Made by a program: the position numbers and the translations under genes. Shown one piece after another: positions 22,741 through 30,736 of a stretch of DNA of 60,000 nt. Positions within the stretch are counted from its first letter, which is position 1; each line of letters opens with the position of its first letter. The notes beneath the pieces were generated by a model. That model saw only the letters and a program-made list of their open reading frames with translations, had not been told where the DNA came from and ran no database searches. The DNA lies in contig NC_079884.1 of NCBI RefSeq assembly GCF_029227915.1, positions 7,256,001 to 7,316,000 of the forward strand, given 5' to 3'. This DNA is from Hydractinia symbiolongicarpus (lineage: Eukaryota > Cnidaria > Hydrozoa > Anthoathecata > Hydractiniidae).

Positions 22741-22996
22741 ATGAGTCAGCCTGCTACCATATTTGATGAAGCCCCTGCAGAAATTTTGGTGACATTGATA
22801 GCGTTGATGATTTACGTAAGGACATTAAAGAGTACCCTATTATCCGAGATGCCATGACAGACCACGGGATCCTTGTGTACTGCACCATTGGTAGATGTCT
22901 GGCTCAAATTTTGGTGGCAGAGCATACCACGAGGCATATGAGCAAAAAAGAGGATGAGGCGGAGACCAAAGAGAACAAAGATGAGCAGCGGGTGTA
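22741..22996 (+). pseudogene. Small Polinton protein, unknown function
   Basis: ATG at 22741 begins MSQPATIFDEAPAE. After a +1 shift near 22783 the reading continues DSVDDLRKDIKEYPII, then CLAQILVAEHTT and a charged tail ending at a stop near 22996. The length and charged helical character match small uncharacterised proteins next to cnidarian Polinton polymerases. No function is assigned. Confidence 0.5.
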
Positions 22997-23276
22997 GTGT
23001 TATTATCAATCAGCAACAACCTGCGGAAAAGTTGTTGAAGTAAACAAAAAGCACCCTGGAAGAGTTGCCCAGGGGCACCAGTTAGCGGCACTAATGAGGG
23101 AGAGGAAGCTTGGAATAGCTCCACCAAAGAAAGAAGCCATGACCTTTAGGGAGTTCGTGAGATTCTTTGAGAGGGATCTAAACACCCCCGAAGCTATACT
23201 CAAAGGGATAAAAGAGACTATGGAGATCCTTGAGGATCAATGCCTCACTATCCATCTTGTAGTAAAAAAGAAGTAA
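22981..23276 (+). pseudogene. Small basic Polinton protein, unknown function
   Basis: ATG at 22981 overlaps the end of the previous gene. The frame shifts near 23035 and then reads VNKKHPGRVAQGHQLAALMR and FREFVRFFERDLNTPEAIL, ending at TAA 23274-23276. The KxxPGRVAxGxxLA phrase resembles KKNEGRVAAGKRLAEWN in the next gene, so the two may be related. The function is unknown. Confidence 0.5.
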
Positions 23277-23306
23277 TTTGTTATAAGTTTTTAGACTTAT
23301 AACAAA
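23277..23306. terminator. Hairpin directly after a Polinton stop codon
   Basis: Perfect 12-bp arms TTTGTTATAAGT (23277-23288) and ACTTATAACAAA (23295-23306) with a 6-base loop TTTTAG. It starts at the base after the TAA of the upstream gene. A role in transcript 3'-end formation is possible but inferred. Confidence 0.5.
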
Positions 23307-23309
23307 CTA

Positions 23310-23630
23310 ACTAACCAAGTCATCACCAAGAAGAACGAGGGTCGTGTTGCTGCTGGCAAGAGACTTGCGGAATGGAACCGAAAGAAGAAGGCCGATTTAC
23401 AGAAGAAAAAATGCAAAGGTTCTTCACCAGGTAATCAAGAACCTGTTGCAGGTCCTCACAAGTCGATGGACAATGTCTGCATGTACGGTGTATGGACTTT
23501 GCCCGTCCTTGTCATAGGAGTTGGTATATGGTACAAGTTTGGTAGAAGCAAAAATGAAACTCACAAGTCCACCCCTGAACCTCAGAAAGACAAAGCGCAG
23601 CCACAGATTAAAATGTTCAAAATGTTATAA
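23310..23630 (+). CDS. Small single-pass membrane protein of the Polinton
   Basis: An open frame encodes KNEGRVAAGKRLAEWNRKKK, a lysine-rich stretch, then the hydrophobic segment VWTLPVLVIGVGIWYKFG and a charged tail, ending at TAA 23628-23630. There is no ATG at the front; the start may have been lost with the hairpin just upstream. Basic-TM-charged proteins like this are a regular part of cnidarian Polintons, perhaps virion membrane or scaffold proteins. The role is not known. Confidence 0.55.
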   Translation, partial: TNQVITKKNEGRVAAGKRLAEWNRKKKADLQKKKCKGSSPGNQEPVAGPHKSMDNVCMYGVWTLPVLVIGVGIWYKFGRSKNETHKSTPEPQKDKAQPQIKMFKML

Positions 23631-23722
23631 TATAAATGACTACAAGCAACGTAACACTAAAAGAGAAGGAGATCCTGGATATGCTCTATAAGACCGTTTT
23701 AGGAGGCTAAAAATTATTCAAA

Positions 23723-23995
23723 ATGCAAACTCTATCTCCCCTTGAACCATTTCAAGATCAAGTGTAACAGTCAACAGTGAATCAACAGTGCAAGGAATGC
23801 CTTGCTGCTAACAAGGCGTCAAGGGAACGCACAAGGTGCCCTTTTCAAAGGGTGAGATGCCATTGTAAAGACTGTAAGGGAGGTGGGATTTGCCCGCATC
23901 ATCGTCAAAGATACAATGCAAGGAATGTGGCGGTGGTGATATCACTAATGTTAATCACCCCAACAACCAGCCTCTATATGAAAATAATTAGCTAA
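23723..23995 (+). pseudogene. Cys/His-rich repeat protein of the Polinton
   Basis: ATG at 23723 reads MQTLSPLEPFQDQ, then a stop. The next frame (23777) has CKECLAANKASRERTRC and CHCKDCKGGGICPHHRQRY. A shifted frame continues with CKECGGGDI. The pattern CxDCxGxxxCxH is a zinc-binding repeat found in long Polinton and algal-virus proteins. Only about two repeats remain here. It may be the N-terminal half of the HNH-like segment that follows. Confidence 0.5.
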
Positions 23996-24000
23996 GGGCA

Positions 24001-24222
24001 ACACTACGGGCTCATGTTGAAGCCCAGTTTTCTGAAAGTATGACCTGGGAAGATTATAGGTTCTTACATATTCATCACAAGGTACCATATAGGTATCAGG
24101 CAAGTCTCCGACGCTTGCCGATGTTGCTAGGGTATTATACCAACACCGATATGTCCCGGAATAGGCTTGTAAAATACAAATGGAGAAGGAATGCTCAAAA
24201 TGCAAATAGCATCTTTCCCTGA
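24001..24222 (+). pseudogene. HNH-like endonuclease remnant
   Basis: The frame reads HVEAQFSESMTWEDYRFLHI, then HHKVPYRY and later NRLVKY, ending TGA 24220-24222. The phrase [Q/M]F..GMTW.NY...HIDH..P is typical of phage and NCLDV HNH endonucleases; here the central motif is HIHH. It follows the Cys/His repeats closely and may be the same protein broken by a frameshift. Confidence 0.45.
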
Positions 24223-24319
24223 ACAATTTCAGGACGAGCGGGATAGTCAAACAAAAAGTTGCATAGATTGCCTGGATGAGGCGAAGGGGAAGCGGAGTGT
24301 CAAAAAACAAGTACCGTAA
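24200..24319 (+). CDS. Short 39-codon frame, paralogous to the start at 23723
   Basis: ATG at 24200 encodes MQIASFPEQFQDERDSQTKS, then CIDCLDEAKGKRS, ending TAA. The first residues and the upstream DNA (AATGCTCAAAATGCAAA vs ATTCAAAATGCAAA) mirror the start of the gene at 23723, indicating a tandem duplication. It is probably the N-terminus of a further Cys-rich protein now cut short. Confidence 0.4.
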   Translation: MQIASFPEQFQDERDSQTKSCIDCLDEAKGKRSVKKQVP

Positions 24320-24674
24320 TATATACGACGAAGTAGACCCTCTTAATATTGGCAGGGAAATTAGAGGGTTTAGACAGGATGAAGATTACCTACTTCTCTA
24401 TACCCTGTTTACATGCGACATTATAGCTCAGTACGCTGAACTGTTACCCATCGGAACACCCTTCGAGTCATACCATATCAGCCCGCAGAAGGCACGGCGC
24501 ATCAAAAGGTACCACAAGGCATTGCGATGCCTACAGGGAAAATTTACATATTCTCCTCTACCCCTTGAATATCATACTCGAAATACTAAGTTCTGCCCTG
24601 ACTGCCGGGGGGTCTTTGGTGAACAATCACGGCGGTGTATGGATTTGTTCTGCCTGTGCCGCGATATACCCTAA
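24276..24674 (+). pseudogene. Unrecognised Polinton protein with zinc-ribbon-like end
   Basis: The frame encodes KNKYRNIYDEVDPLNIG, YLLLYTLFTCDIIAQYAE, SPQKARRIKRYHKALRCLQG and YHTRNTKFCPDC. A frame change near 24605 gives VWICSACAAIYP, so a CxxC...CxxC zinc ribbon can be read across the break. I do not recognise the protein. The reading then runs into the ATPase. Confidence 0.45.
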
Positions 24675-24702
24675 AATAAGTAATAAATGGTCCTACCAAA
24701 AA

Positions 24703-25320
24703 ATGTTAGATGTAGTAAAAGACTCCCATACGGCAATCTTCACGGGCCCGACATCATGCGAAAAAACACAACGTGTCCTGGATCTTATGGAAATTGAATA
24801 CAGACACCAATATCACAACATACTGATATTATGCCCTACCCTGCAATGGAATAAGACATACCCTAAAAGGGCCTCGCTCTGGAAGGATACTTATGTGTTT
24901 TTGATAGACCCTAAGGAACAACTCTTTAAATCGATACAAAAATAGTCCTCGTTACTAGTAGGTGAGGAGAGTTTGTTTGTCATCGACGACTGTATAGCCG
25001 ACGAGAGCCTTGACAAGCGGCGACATTCCCTACTTGAATTAGCTATTTCAAGTAAGCATAAGAAGCATAGTTTATGGCTCTTAACACAGTCTTATACTGC
25101 TTTGCCCAAAAATTTGAGACGACAGAAAAAAGCCCTGTTTATGTGGTATCCAAACGAACAGTCGGATATGAGGATGATCGACGAAGAGACGAACATGATC
25201 CCCGACCGGGATGATATCAAAGCTGAGTTTAAAAAGTCGAGACACGTGTATCTATGCGTCTATACATGCGTCTGGTCACTCGAGAATCTAAGATTCTCGA
25301 GTGAACAGACACAATTTTGA
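24703..25320 (+). pseudogene. A32-like packaging ATPase of the Polinton
   Basis: ATG at 24703. The P-loop is at 24745-24768, reading GPTSCEKT where the family has GPTSCGKT, so the glycine before the lysine is lost. A TAG at 24943-24945 interrupts the frame. The rest reads SLFVIDDCIADESLDKRR (Walker B) and HSLWLLTQSYTALPKNLRRQ with the polar motif. This FtsK/HerA-type ATPase drives DNA into capsids in Polintons and giant viruses. The C-terminus runs into a 23-bp palindrome (25267-25313) and stops at 25318. The P-loop change, stop and palindrome indicate a dead gene. Confidence 0.85.
25267..25313. repeat. 23-bp palindrome at the ATPase 3' end
   Basis: Arms 25267-25289 and 25291-25313 match with two differences around a single A. 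The core is TCACTCGAGAATCT and its reverse complement. It lies a few bases before the stop codon, inside the reading frame. Confidence 0.85.
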
Positions 25321-25350
25321 AACCCTCTGGCCTACGTTGATATATTAGAA

Positions 25351-26100
25351 TTGTTTTCCCAGCTTTCGCTATTCAACTCCGTGCCCGCAGGAGCCATTGA
25401 AACCCTGCTGTCTAGCAACCATAATCAGCCTCTATTCAAGTGTGCTGACCTGGGGAGGTTTTTAGGCATCGGCGATATAAAGGCACAATACAGAGACGTG
25501 AAAACCATACCTCGCCGTGATATCATGAGGGGTGCGGCAGCCGCACCCCTTAAAAAAGGCCAAAATGAACATGATCCCTTATGACATTAGACGATGCATC
25601 GGAGATCGTTCGTCGTTCCAGGAAAGCAAAGGCTGTAAGGGTCATCAGATGGCTGGCCCAGCAGGTGTTCAAAAACTACAAGATGAACTTGAGAAGCAGC
25701 GGCAAGCCCTCGAGGACATAAATATTGACATCGCCATTCTCGAGAACGATCTAGACGATAGTGATAACCAACTCATGGCGTTGGGGGATGAGATTGATGA
25801 GCTCCAGGACCAAGTAAGAATATTACAGCAACGTACCGTGCCTAACCTCGAAGATCCCGGAAAAGGTTGTGATCCAGAAGAACAACAACGATCCTTTTCC
25901 ATACCTTGCCATTTGTGGCCAATAAGCTTGTTGACTACCCCAAAGGTGAGATTGTTGTACTAGCAGAGATCCCGAATTCTATTGTGCACTACAAATGGCT
26001 TCGGGAACGTGGATGTATTGAAGTCCACCCCGAGCGTGTGATACATTTCAGGCTTGGTGAACACTATAGACATGAACGTCTCCTGGAGCTCGCGGAATGA
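25351..26100 (+). pseudogene. Bro-N-like protein with coiled coil
   Basis: The first frame reads AGAIETLLSSNHNQPLFKCA, then DLGRFLGIGDIKAQYRDVKT, a Bro-N/KilA-N-type DNA-binding start. Another frame from 25581 reads SLDD-type DDASEIVRRSRKAKAVRVIR and WLAQQVF, the end of that domain. A third frame gives a coiled coil (QDELEKQRQALEDINIDIAI and on). A fourth ends with VVLAEIPNSIVHYKWLRERG to TGA 26098-26100. Bro-N proteins occur in baculoviruses, NCLDVs and Polintons and are thought to regulate DNA or transcription. Three frameshifts and a palindrome (25528-25550) break it. Confidence 0.6.
25528..25550. repeat. GC-rich 11-bp palindrome within the Bro-N-like gene
   Basis: AGGGGTGCGGC (25528-25538), one A, then GCCGCACCCCT (25540-25550). 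It inserts alanines and proline between two otherwise collinear parts of the conserved domain. Confidence 0.85.
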
Positions 26101-26118
26101 TATGACTTAAACGTGGAC

Positions 26119-26150
26119 TAATTTTACTACTCTTGTGGCTAGTAAAATTA
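26119..26150. terminator. Hairpin after the Bro-N-like gene
   Basis: Perfect 11-bp arms TAATTTTACTA (26119-26129) and TAGTAAAATTA (26140-26150), 10-base loop. It begins 18 bases behind the TGA of the upstream gene. It may act in transcript end formation; this is inference. Confidence 0.5.
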
Positions 26151-26233
26151 TCATTTCTGACCAGTTTGGCTGTATGTTAAAAGCCAGTGAACTATCAAAA
26201 AGGTGGAAGCCTATGTAAAAAAAATCAATTTAC

Positions 26234-26816
26234 AATGAACTACAATATACAAGTACCCGTACTACGCTGTTGCATCAAGCCAGCGTGTGTGACTGGTTGT
26301 CCTACCTGCCTGGACAATTTTAGGTATTGAGATGGATTATACTACGAAGGATTTGAACACCCTACTGACGAAGAGCTTTTGAATAGGGTAGCATCAGGGG
26401 AAAAATCATGGGGGACATTTGCGACAAGTGAGATCGACGAGAATCTAGAGGATGACATTAAACGTCTATGGTTGCATATTGTTGATATTAAAGAGAAAAA
26501 CTATAGCGCAATCTGTTATCAGGTCATCAAGGATAAGGAGTTGAAACTATCGGATTTGGCCAATATATCAACAATAGGCGACATACTCAACTTTCCGATA
26601 CCAGATAGACGCTTGGTCGATATTGATTTGGAAAATGAACCAAATGTCATCAAAGGTATCGTCTATGGATACCCGTTTTATACCCTACATCCTTTGGATT
26701 ATTTAAAGGATCCTAATGAAGATGATGATGATAACGAGGATGAAGTAGATCTGGATGCTCTAGAGGAACGAATGAAGAACTATTACCACTCCTTGATAAC
26801 ATTCGGAGGTACCTGA
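26234..26816 (+). CDS. Acidic Polinton protein, unknown function
   Basis: A short frame at 26234 (MNYNIQVPVLRCCIKPAC, then VTGCPTCL) ends at a stop near 26321. Overlapping coding sequence continues in another frame through 26333 (YYEGFEHPTDEELLNR) into the main frame 26379-26816. The latter encodes a soluble protein with VYGYPFYTLHPLDYL and an acidic run near its end. The last 34 bases overlap the convergent integrase gene. I do not recognise a family; the tail suggests a regulatory or histone-like partner, but that is a guess. Confidence 0.5.
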
Positions 26817-27849
26817 ACATCTTCAGGAATAAGCATCAATTCCTCCAACACGAAGCTTCTTTCAAGCCTATCTTTCAAATAGTACAAAATACGGCTATCT
26901 GCTACTATACGATCCAACCTGTAAGTATGTTTGCTGTAAAAGGCGTCAGTTGCACATCTTTTAGAGTCGTCATGCTCCTCCTCCGGCTGTAGCAAATAGA
27001 GGTACAGCCCATCTTCGGGTAAAGCCTTTTCCTCATGATATTGCTGACTTTTCGCGAGCGGTACTTCATCCAGTTTGATCGCCCTGTTAGGTTTCATGCT
27101 AATCATGGCAGTCTTTGTATTGTTGAGATTTTGTACGATAGCGGATAGGTTTTTCACCCAAACACTATTAGTATCCTCAGAGACCAACTCTTGTGCATGC
27201 GGGGTTTGAAGAGTCTCTCAGCAAGTACCTTGTTGCAGCTTTCTACAATGGCCCGGTGGCCCGTTTAATCTCGACACCTTTACCCTCTAACAATTTTGTT
27301 ACATTTGACTTGAATTCAGAACCATTATCACATTGACAAATCTTAGGGTAACTCAGGGGTCCTGCTTTATAAATTTCCTTGATCATGTCTGCGACCTCGC
27401 TTTCTTTTTTGGTATGCAATGGTCTAGCTACCTTGTATCTTGAAGCCACATCTACCCCTGTCAATATGTACTTGTAGGTGTTACCATATACCCTATCGTT
27501 GGGTATATACAGTAGATCAAATTGATGCATCTCATTGGGTGTCGTAATGGAAGAATGGGGGTAATTGATACGTTTCGGGACCTTGATGTGTCTCAACCAT
27601 AGCAGTTGCCTACTCAGCCAATGAGTAACCTTCTTTTTTGAATAGACCGCTCTCCTTCGCGAGCAGTTTGGTGGCCTTGCGTCCGGTCCACAGATGTTCT
27701 GGCATGTAGTGAATTTGACCTAACTTCTCCGCCTCTTCTTCAGTAACAATATGTAATGCTTCTAACATGTCTTTATTACATGTTAAAAACGTTCTTACAA
27801 ATACATGTACGCCACACATCCTAGCAAAGACAAGGATCTGACAGTGCAC
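26783..27849 (-). pseudogene. Polinton integrase (retrovirus-type DDE)
   Basis: In minus-strand order: an N-terminal region with QIHYMPEHLWTGRKATKLLA (27610-27849); the rve catalytic core with HQFDLLYIP (first Asp), LTGVDVASRYKVARPL (second Asp) and CDNGSEFKS carrying the glutamate region (27243-27596); then IVQNLNNTKTAMISMKPNRA and a chromo/SH3-like end RSFVLEELMLIPEDVQVPP (26783-27187). The breaks near 27600 and 27190-27245 are frameshifts. The enzyme inserts element ends with 5-6-bp duplications, matching the ATTCT flanks. It is broken but well conserved. Confidence 0.9.
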
Positions 27850-27866
27850 CTGAGTTCCCCATCTTT

Positions 27867-28193
27867 TTAATTAGGAGAAGGCGTATAGTAATCAGAAAAT
27901 TTCCGGACCTTATCATTCAATGCAATGTAGTACTTGTACATATCATCTTCAAGCTCCCTTAGGCTCTTACCAGCCTTTATTTGCAATTCCTTTTGCTTAC
28001 TAAACCAGTCTATTTTAGCCTGTCGGTCCCGTACCCATTGGGACTGGGCGTTTTGTAGTTTCTCCATAGCTTGGTCGTGCCTTTTCCTCTCCGCATCTCC
28101 ATCTCCTGAGAGCTTAGAAAACAAGAAGTTCGTGCCGCTGAATGGTAGTGCGTTGATTGCTGCGCTTGCAACAAGAGCAGCGACAGTTGCCAT
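27867..28193 (-). CDS. Conserved small Polinton protein
   Basis: A complete 108-residue frame. Residues 1-25 are hydrophobic with small residues (VAALVASAAINALPFSG); after that comes a charged helix (GDAERKRHDQAMEKLQNAQ). The end reads SDYYTPSPN. This hydrophobic-plus-helix protein recurs beside the integrase in cnidarian Polintons and may be a minor virion or membrane-penetration protein. The role is inferred from position only. The frame is intact. Confidence 0.65.
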   Translation of the reverse strand: MATVAALVASAAINALPFSGTNFLFSKLSGDGDAERKRHDQAMEKLQNAQSQWVRDRQAKIDWFSKQKELQIKAGKSLRELEDDMYKYYIALNDKVRKFSDYYTPSPN

Positions 28194-28197
28194 TTTA

Positions 28198-29398
28198 TTA
28201 GTACAATATATTCAACTGCACATCCTGAAGCAAGTACACATACCACCTGAAATCCTCACTTCCGTCGGCTTTCTTGGTTATATGGAGGGTAATTCCGTCT
28301 GATAACTGTTGTAAAGGTCTCCAACTACCATGTATAGTATGATCAGGAGAGGCTCGGAAATCGATAAGCAACACATATCTCTCGTTAAAAAATTGGCCTA
28401 TTGTGACATTACTATCATCACTGCTGAAAAGGTGGACGATGTGTTCCATGTGGTTTTTGGGAAACATGGCATACATGTTGTTGTTGTTGTGGGGGTTGTT
28501 CAGGAGACTGTATAGGAGGCGTAGCGGCCTAGGTGGTGTAGGGGTATACTATGCCTAGTGGGCGTAGTATACTTAGGAGGTTTAGGGGGTATGGCATGTT
28601 TGGTAGTTATGGCATGTTTGGGAGGTGTAATATGCTTAGGGTGCATGGTATGTATAGTGGGTATAGTATGCTTGGGAGGTGTAGTATGTATAAGGGGTGT
28701 TTTGACAGCCCTCTGTATGCTTCACAATAGGCTTCACACTATTTACATCAACTTGAACCCCCACAGTTACGTCGGCGGGTGCTATGAGGATATTGTTGTT
28801 GTACCCCGCAATTTTACAGATACGCAGGTTCATATCAGAAGGCAGCATGTACACGCTTGGCATGATGGTGAAGTTAACGGGAGTCCGTGCATATTGCAAC
28901 ACTTTTTGGAGTTGCGTAATGTCATTGCCCACGTTTTCGTCCTTACTCACCATGGCTTCAAATTTTTGTAAGAAAATCTGGCTTGCTGTGTAGTTGTCAG
29001 CACCAGACCCGATTAAGGATGCCTCAGCCCCTGCCTTAGAACCAAGCAACAAGACCCCGTAAACCCTTATACTTTCACTTAGCTTGGTCAGACCTTCCGA
29101 CGTCAGACCTTGGAAGGTTGGAATCACCATAAACCTGAGGCAACCATGAACCATTGATGAGTGATGACATGACAGCCTTGAATTTGTACAAATCATTAGG
29201 GTTAGCACCATACTCGCGGCATACTTGCGGACATCCAGAGGTTGAGTAGGGATTTTTGTACTGAGCAAAGCCATCGTCATACGGCATGGGTACCTTCATC
29301 GTGGTAAGGATGCGGCGCATGTGGTAATAGACATGGAATTTGAAGATCGAGTTGACAAGGGGTACGGAATCCGTCATGTGTTTAGCAGAGATGCCCAA
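28198..29398 (-). pseudogene. Probable Polinton virion structural protein
   Basis: Three collinear parts on the minus strand. Part one (29075-29398) reads FKFHVYYHMRRILTTMKVPM and FAQYKNPYSTSG. Part two (about 28740-29110) reads GLTSEGLTKLSESIRVYGVL and YMLPSDMNLRICKIAGYNNN. Part three (28198-28476) reads VTIGQFFNERYVLLIDF and SWRPLQQLSDGITLHI. A proline/threonine/histidine repeat linker (28540-28700) joins parts two and three in shifting frames. All three parts occur in proteins of cnidarian Polintons next to the integrase. I cannot say whether this is the major or a minor capsid protein. Frameshifts near 29110 and in the linker disable it. Confidence 0.55.
28520..28705. repeat. GTGTAGTATG-type tandem repeats encoding the P/T/H linker
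   Basis: Imperfect ~15-21-bp repeats of the kind GGAGGTGTAGTATG run through this segment. On the minus strand they encode PPKHTIPT-like units. It includes a weak palindrome GTATACTATGCC/GGCGTAGTATAC at 28544-28572. Confidence 0.6.
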
Positions 29399-29597
29399 GG
29401 CCGTAGTTGCGCAATGGGTAGCGAAATTAACCTAGATATTCCAGTAGTCCAAGGCCTGCCCTGTCTAACCCACTCAGACTCGCGGAATCAAAGCTGAATT
29501 CCATCGTTGATCTTATCTCGAAGGCTGTAGAAAATGAGGTTATGAAATCAGTCTAATTATACAAGAGAAGCAAAAATATATGCTATTGAAGGAACAG
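29399..29597. other. Polinton spacer
   Basis: No intact frame. The plus strand reads KLNSIVDLISKAVENEV near 29490-29550, which resembles the start of the small coiled frame that follows. Confidence 0.35.
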
Positions 29598-29735
29598 ATG
29601 AAGCAGCGGCTTAACCGTATTGTTGATGCCATCAATGTACAGGAGCGTGCTTATGTAGTTGCGAAAGGTCGGGAGGAAGGGAGAAATGACGTTTTAAAAA
29701 AACTTCAGTGTGTACAGTATGCAAGTGCTACGTAG
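29598..29735 (+). CDS. Short coiled-coil frame on the plus strand
   Basis: A 45-codon frame (MKQRLNRIVDAINVQERAYV, then AKGREEGRNDVLKKLQ) with a strongly charged helical pattern. It is oriented against its neighbours. Related residues are readable upstream to about 29480 across stops. It is either a small real gene or a relic; no family is recognised. Confidence 0.35.
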   Translation: MKQRLNRIVDAINVQERAYVVAKGREEGRNDVLKKLQCVQYASAT

Positions 29736-29766
29736 AATCACCACCTGCTTACAGCCCTTAATTTTG

Positions 29767-29793
29767 TATGTTTTATAGGCCTTGTAAAACATA
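29767..29793. terminator. Hairpin behind a minus-strand Polinton gene
   Basis: Arms TATGTTTTA (29767-29775) and TAAAACATA (29785-29793) with a 9-base loop, starting 8 bases beyond the stop codon of the gene ending at 29802. Confidence 0.4.
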
Positions 29794-29801
29794 TGTTTTT
29801 T

Positions 29802-30041
29802 TTAATCCTCACTCAGCAACCATTCTTTTTTGAAGTCCTTATACCGACATTCCACAACATGTACCTGATGGTAGTAGTTTTTACCTTGTACATACACCGA
29901 TGATAGTGCCAGGATGGCACTGACTTGGCATGGCTCATCATAGGGTACTGGCATACCGTGGAATTTAGTCGTTATCGTGTCCTTGTAGTATTTAAGCTTG
30001 GCTTTCACGTAACGGTCCTTTTCCACAGGCTCCGTCGTCAA
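29802..30041 (-). CDS. Polinton protein of unknown function
   Basis: An open frame of 79 residues: MTTEPVEKDRYVKAKLKYYK, VPYDEPCQVSAILALSSVYV, then NYYHQVHVVECRYKDFKKEW. The last part (long-strand YYxQVxxEECxY) recurs in cnidarian Polinton proteins at the end of repeat-containing genes. It lies just downstream of the repeat protein at 30053-30439 and may be its C-terminal part after a frameshift. Confidence 0.5.
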   Translation of the reverse strand: MTTEPVEKDRYVKAKLKYYKDTITTKFHGMPVPYDEPCQVSAILALSSVYVQGKNYYHQVHVVECRYKDFKKEWLLSED

Positions 30042-30052
30042 TTGCTCAGAAA

Positions 30053-30439
30053 TTAACTCTTCGATTTTGTTCCAGATTTGACGATACTTTGCATGTTGTC
30101 ACGCTTGTCCCGCGTTTTGAACTTGCTTGGCATAAGCCTTAGTAAACAGGCATGATATTCAACGGCTTTGTTGCACATGTTCTGCGTCTTTAAATGATCC
30201 GGAATAAACCATAGTATCTCATGGTCCTTTAGGAAAGCCTCGTTACACATGTCCTGTGTCTTGAAGTGGTATGGTACCCAACCTAGCATGTCTGGCATCT
30301 CTCCTACAGCCTTGTTGCACATGTCTTGAGTTTTGAATTGATCTGGTACACGCATGAGCGCCCAGGCCATTTTCTCAACAGCTTTGTTGCACATCTCTTG
30401 CGTCTTGAATTGACTCATCCTTATTATTAGTGCTTCCAC
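30053..30439 (-). CDS. KTQ-CNKAV repeat protein (DUF4116-like)
   Basis: A 128-residue frame built of about four 29-30-residue repeats, each with the pattern FKTQDMCNKAV, then about ten residues, then L..VPD.F (QFKTQEMCNKAV, QFKTQDMCNKAV, HFKTQDMCNEAF, HLKTQNMCNKAV). This resembles DUF4116-type helical repeats common in Polintons and giant viruses. The repeats would stack as a helical solenoid for protein binding. The gene lies just inside the right inverted repeat. Confidence 0.7.
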   Translation of the reverse strand: MEALIIRMSQFKTQEMCNKAVEKMAWALMRVPDQFKTQDMCNKAVGEMPDMLGWVPYHFKTQDMCNEAFLKDHEILWFIPDHLKTQNMCNKAVEYHACLLRLMPSKFKTRDKRDNMQSIVKSGTKSKS

Positions 30440-30477
30440 ATATACTCACCTTGAAGGGTTGACGTTTGTTCACATCT

Positions 30478-30731
30478 TTACCTCTATGTGCGCCAGAACT
30501 CTTTTTACTCATTTGCAGCATTGACATGCATGACTAAACACAGCATACTAGGGACTTTACCTCGTTATGCATGACTAAGCACGGTATAATAGGGACTTTA
30601 CCTTGACCTGTATGACTAAGCACAGCATGGTATTGGATGATCGGGGATTTGTTGGGGTTTGACTGTAGCGTGTGCGAGGTGTGCGTGCGCGTGATGTGCG
30701 ACTGTCCCAAAACATACATTTCTCTACCTCT
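30478..30731 (-). repeat. Right terminal inverted repeat of the Polinton
   Basis: Inverted copy of 20667-20917 with small indels. It ends CTACCTCT and is followed by the target duplication ATTCT. Confidence 0.9.
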
Positions 30732-30736
30732 ATTCT

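Larger units (their letters stand above)
20667..30731. mobile_element. Polinton/Maverick element, 10.1 kb, decayed
   Basis: Terminal inverted repeats of about 251-254 bp bound the element. Its ends are AGAGATAGAAAAATGTATG on the left and the near-identical reverse complement on the right (AGAGGTAGAGAAATGTATG). They begin with AG as Polintons do and are flanked by ATTCT at 20662-20666 and 30732-30736. The gene set is Polinton-specific: protein-primed DNA polymerase, A32-like packaging ATPase, retrovirus-type integrase and probable virion proteins. Rightward genes fill the left half and leftward genes most of the right half. At 10 kb it is shorter than the usual 15-20 kb. The middle of the polymerase is deleted, and I found no adenain-like protease or clear double-jelly-roll major capsid gene. 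Stops and frameshifts make it inactive. Confidence 0.93.

Noticed and set aside
23951-24310. 119-codon minus-strand frame in the Polinton
   Set aside because: It is antisense to the Cys-rich and HNH-like coding segments and matches nothing.
28558-28971. 137-codon plus-strand frame rich in G, V, C
   Set aside because: It is antisense to the repeat linker of the virion protein gene; its composition reflects the GGTGTA repeats.
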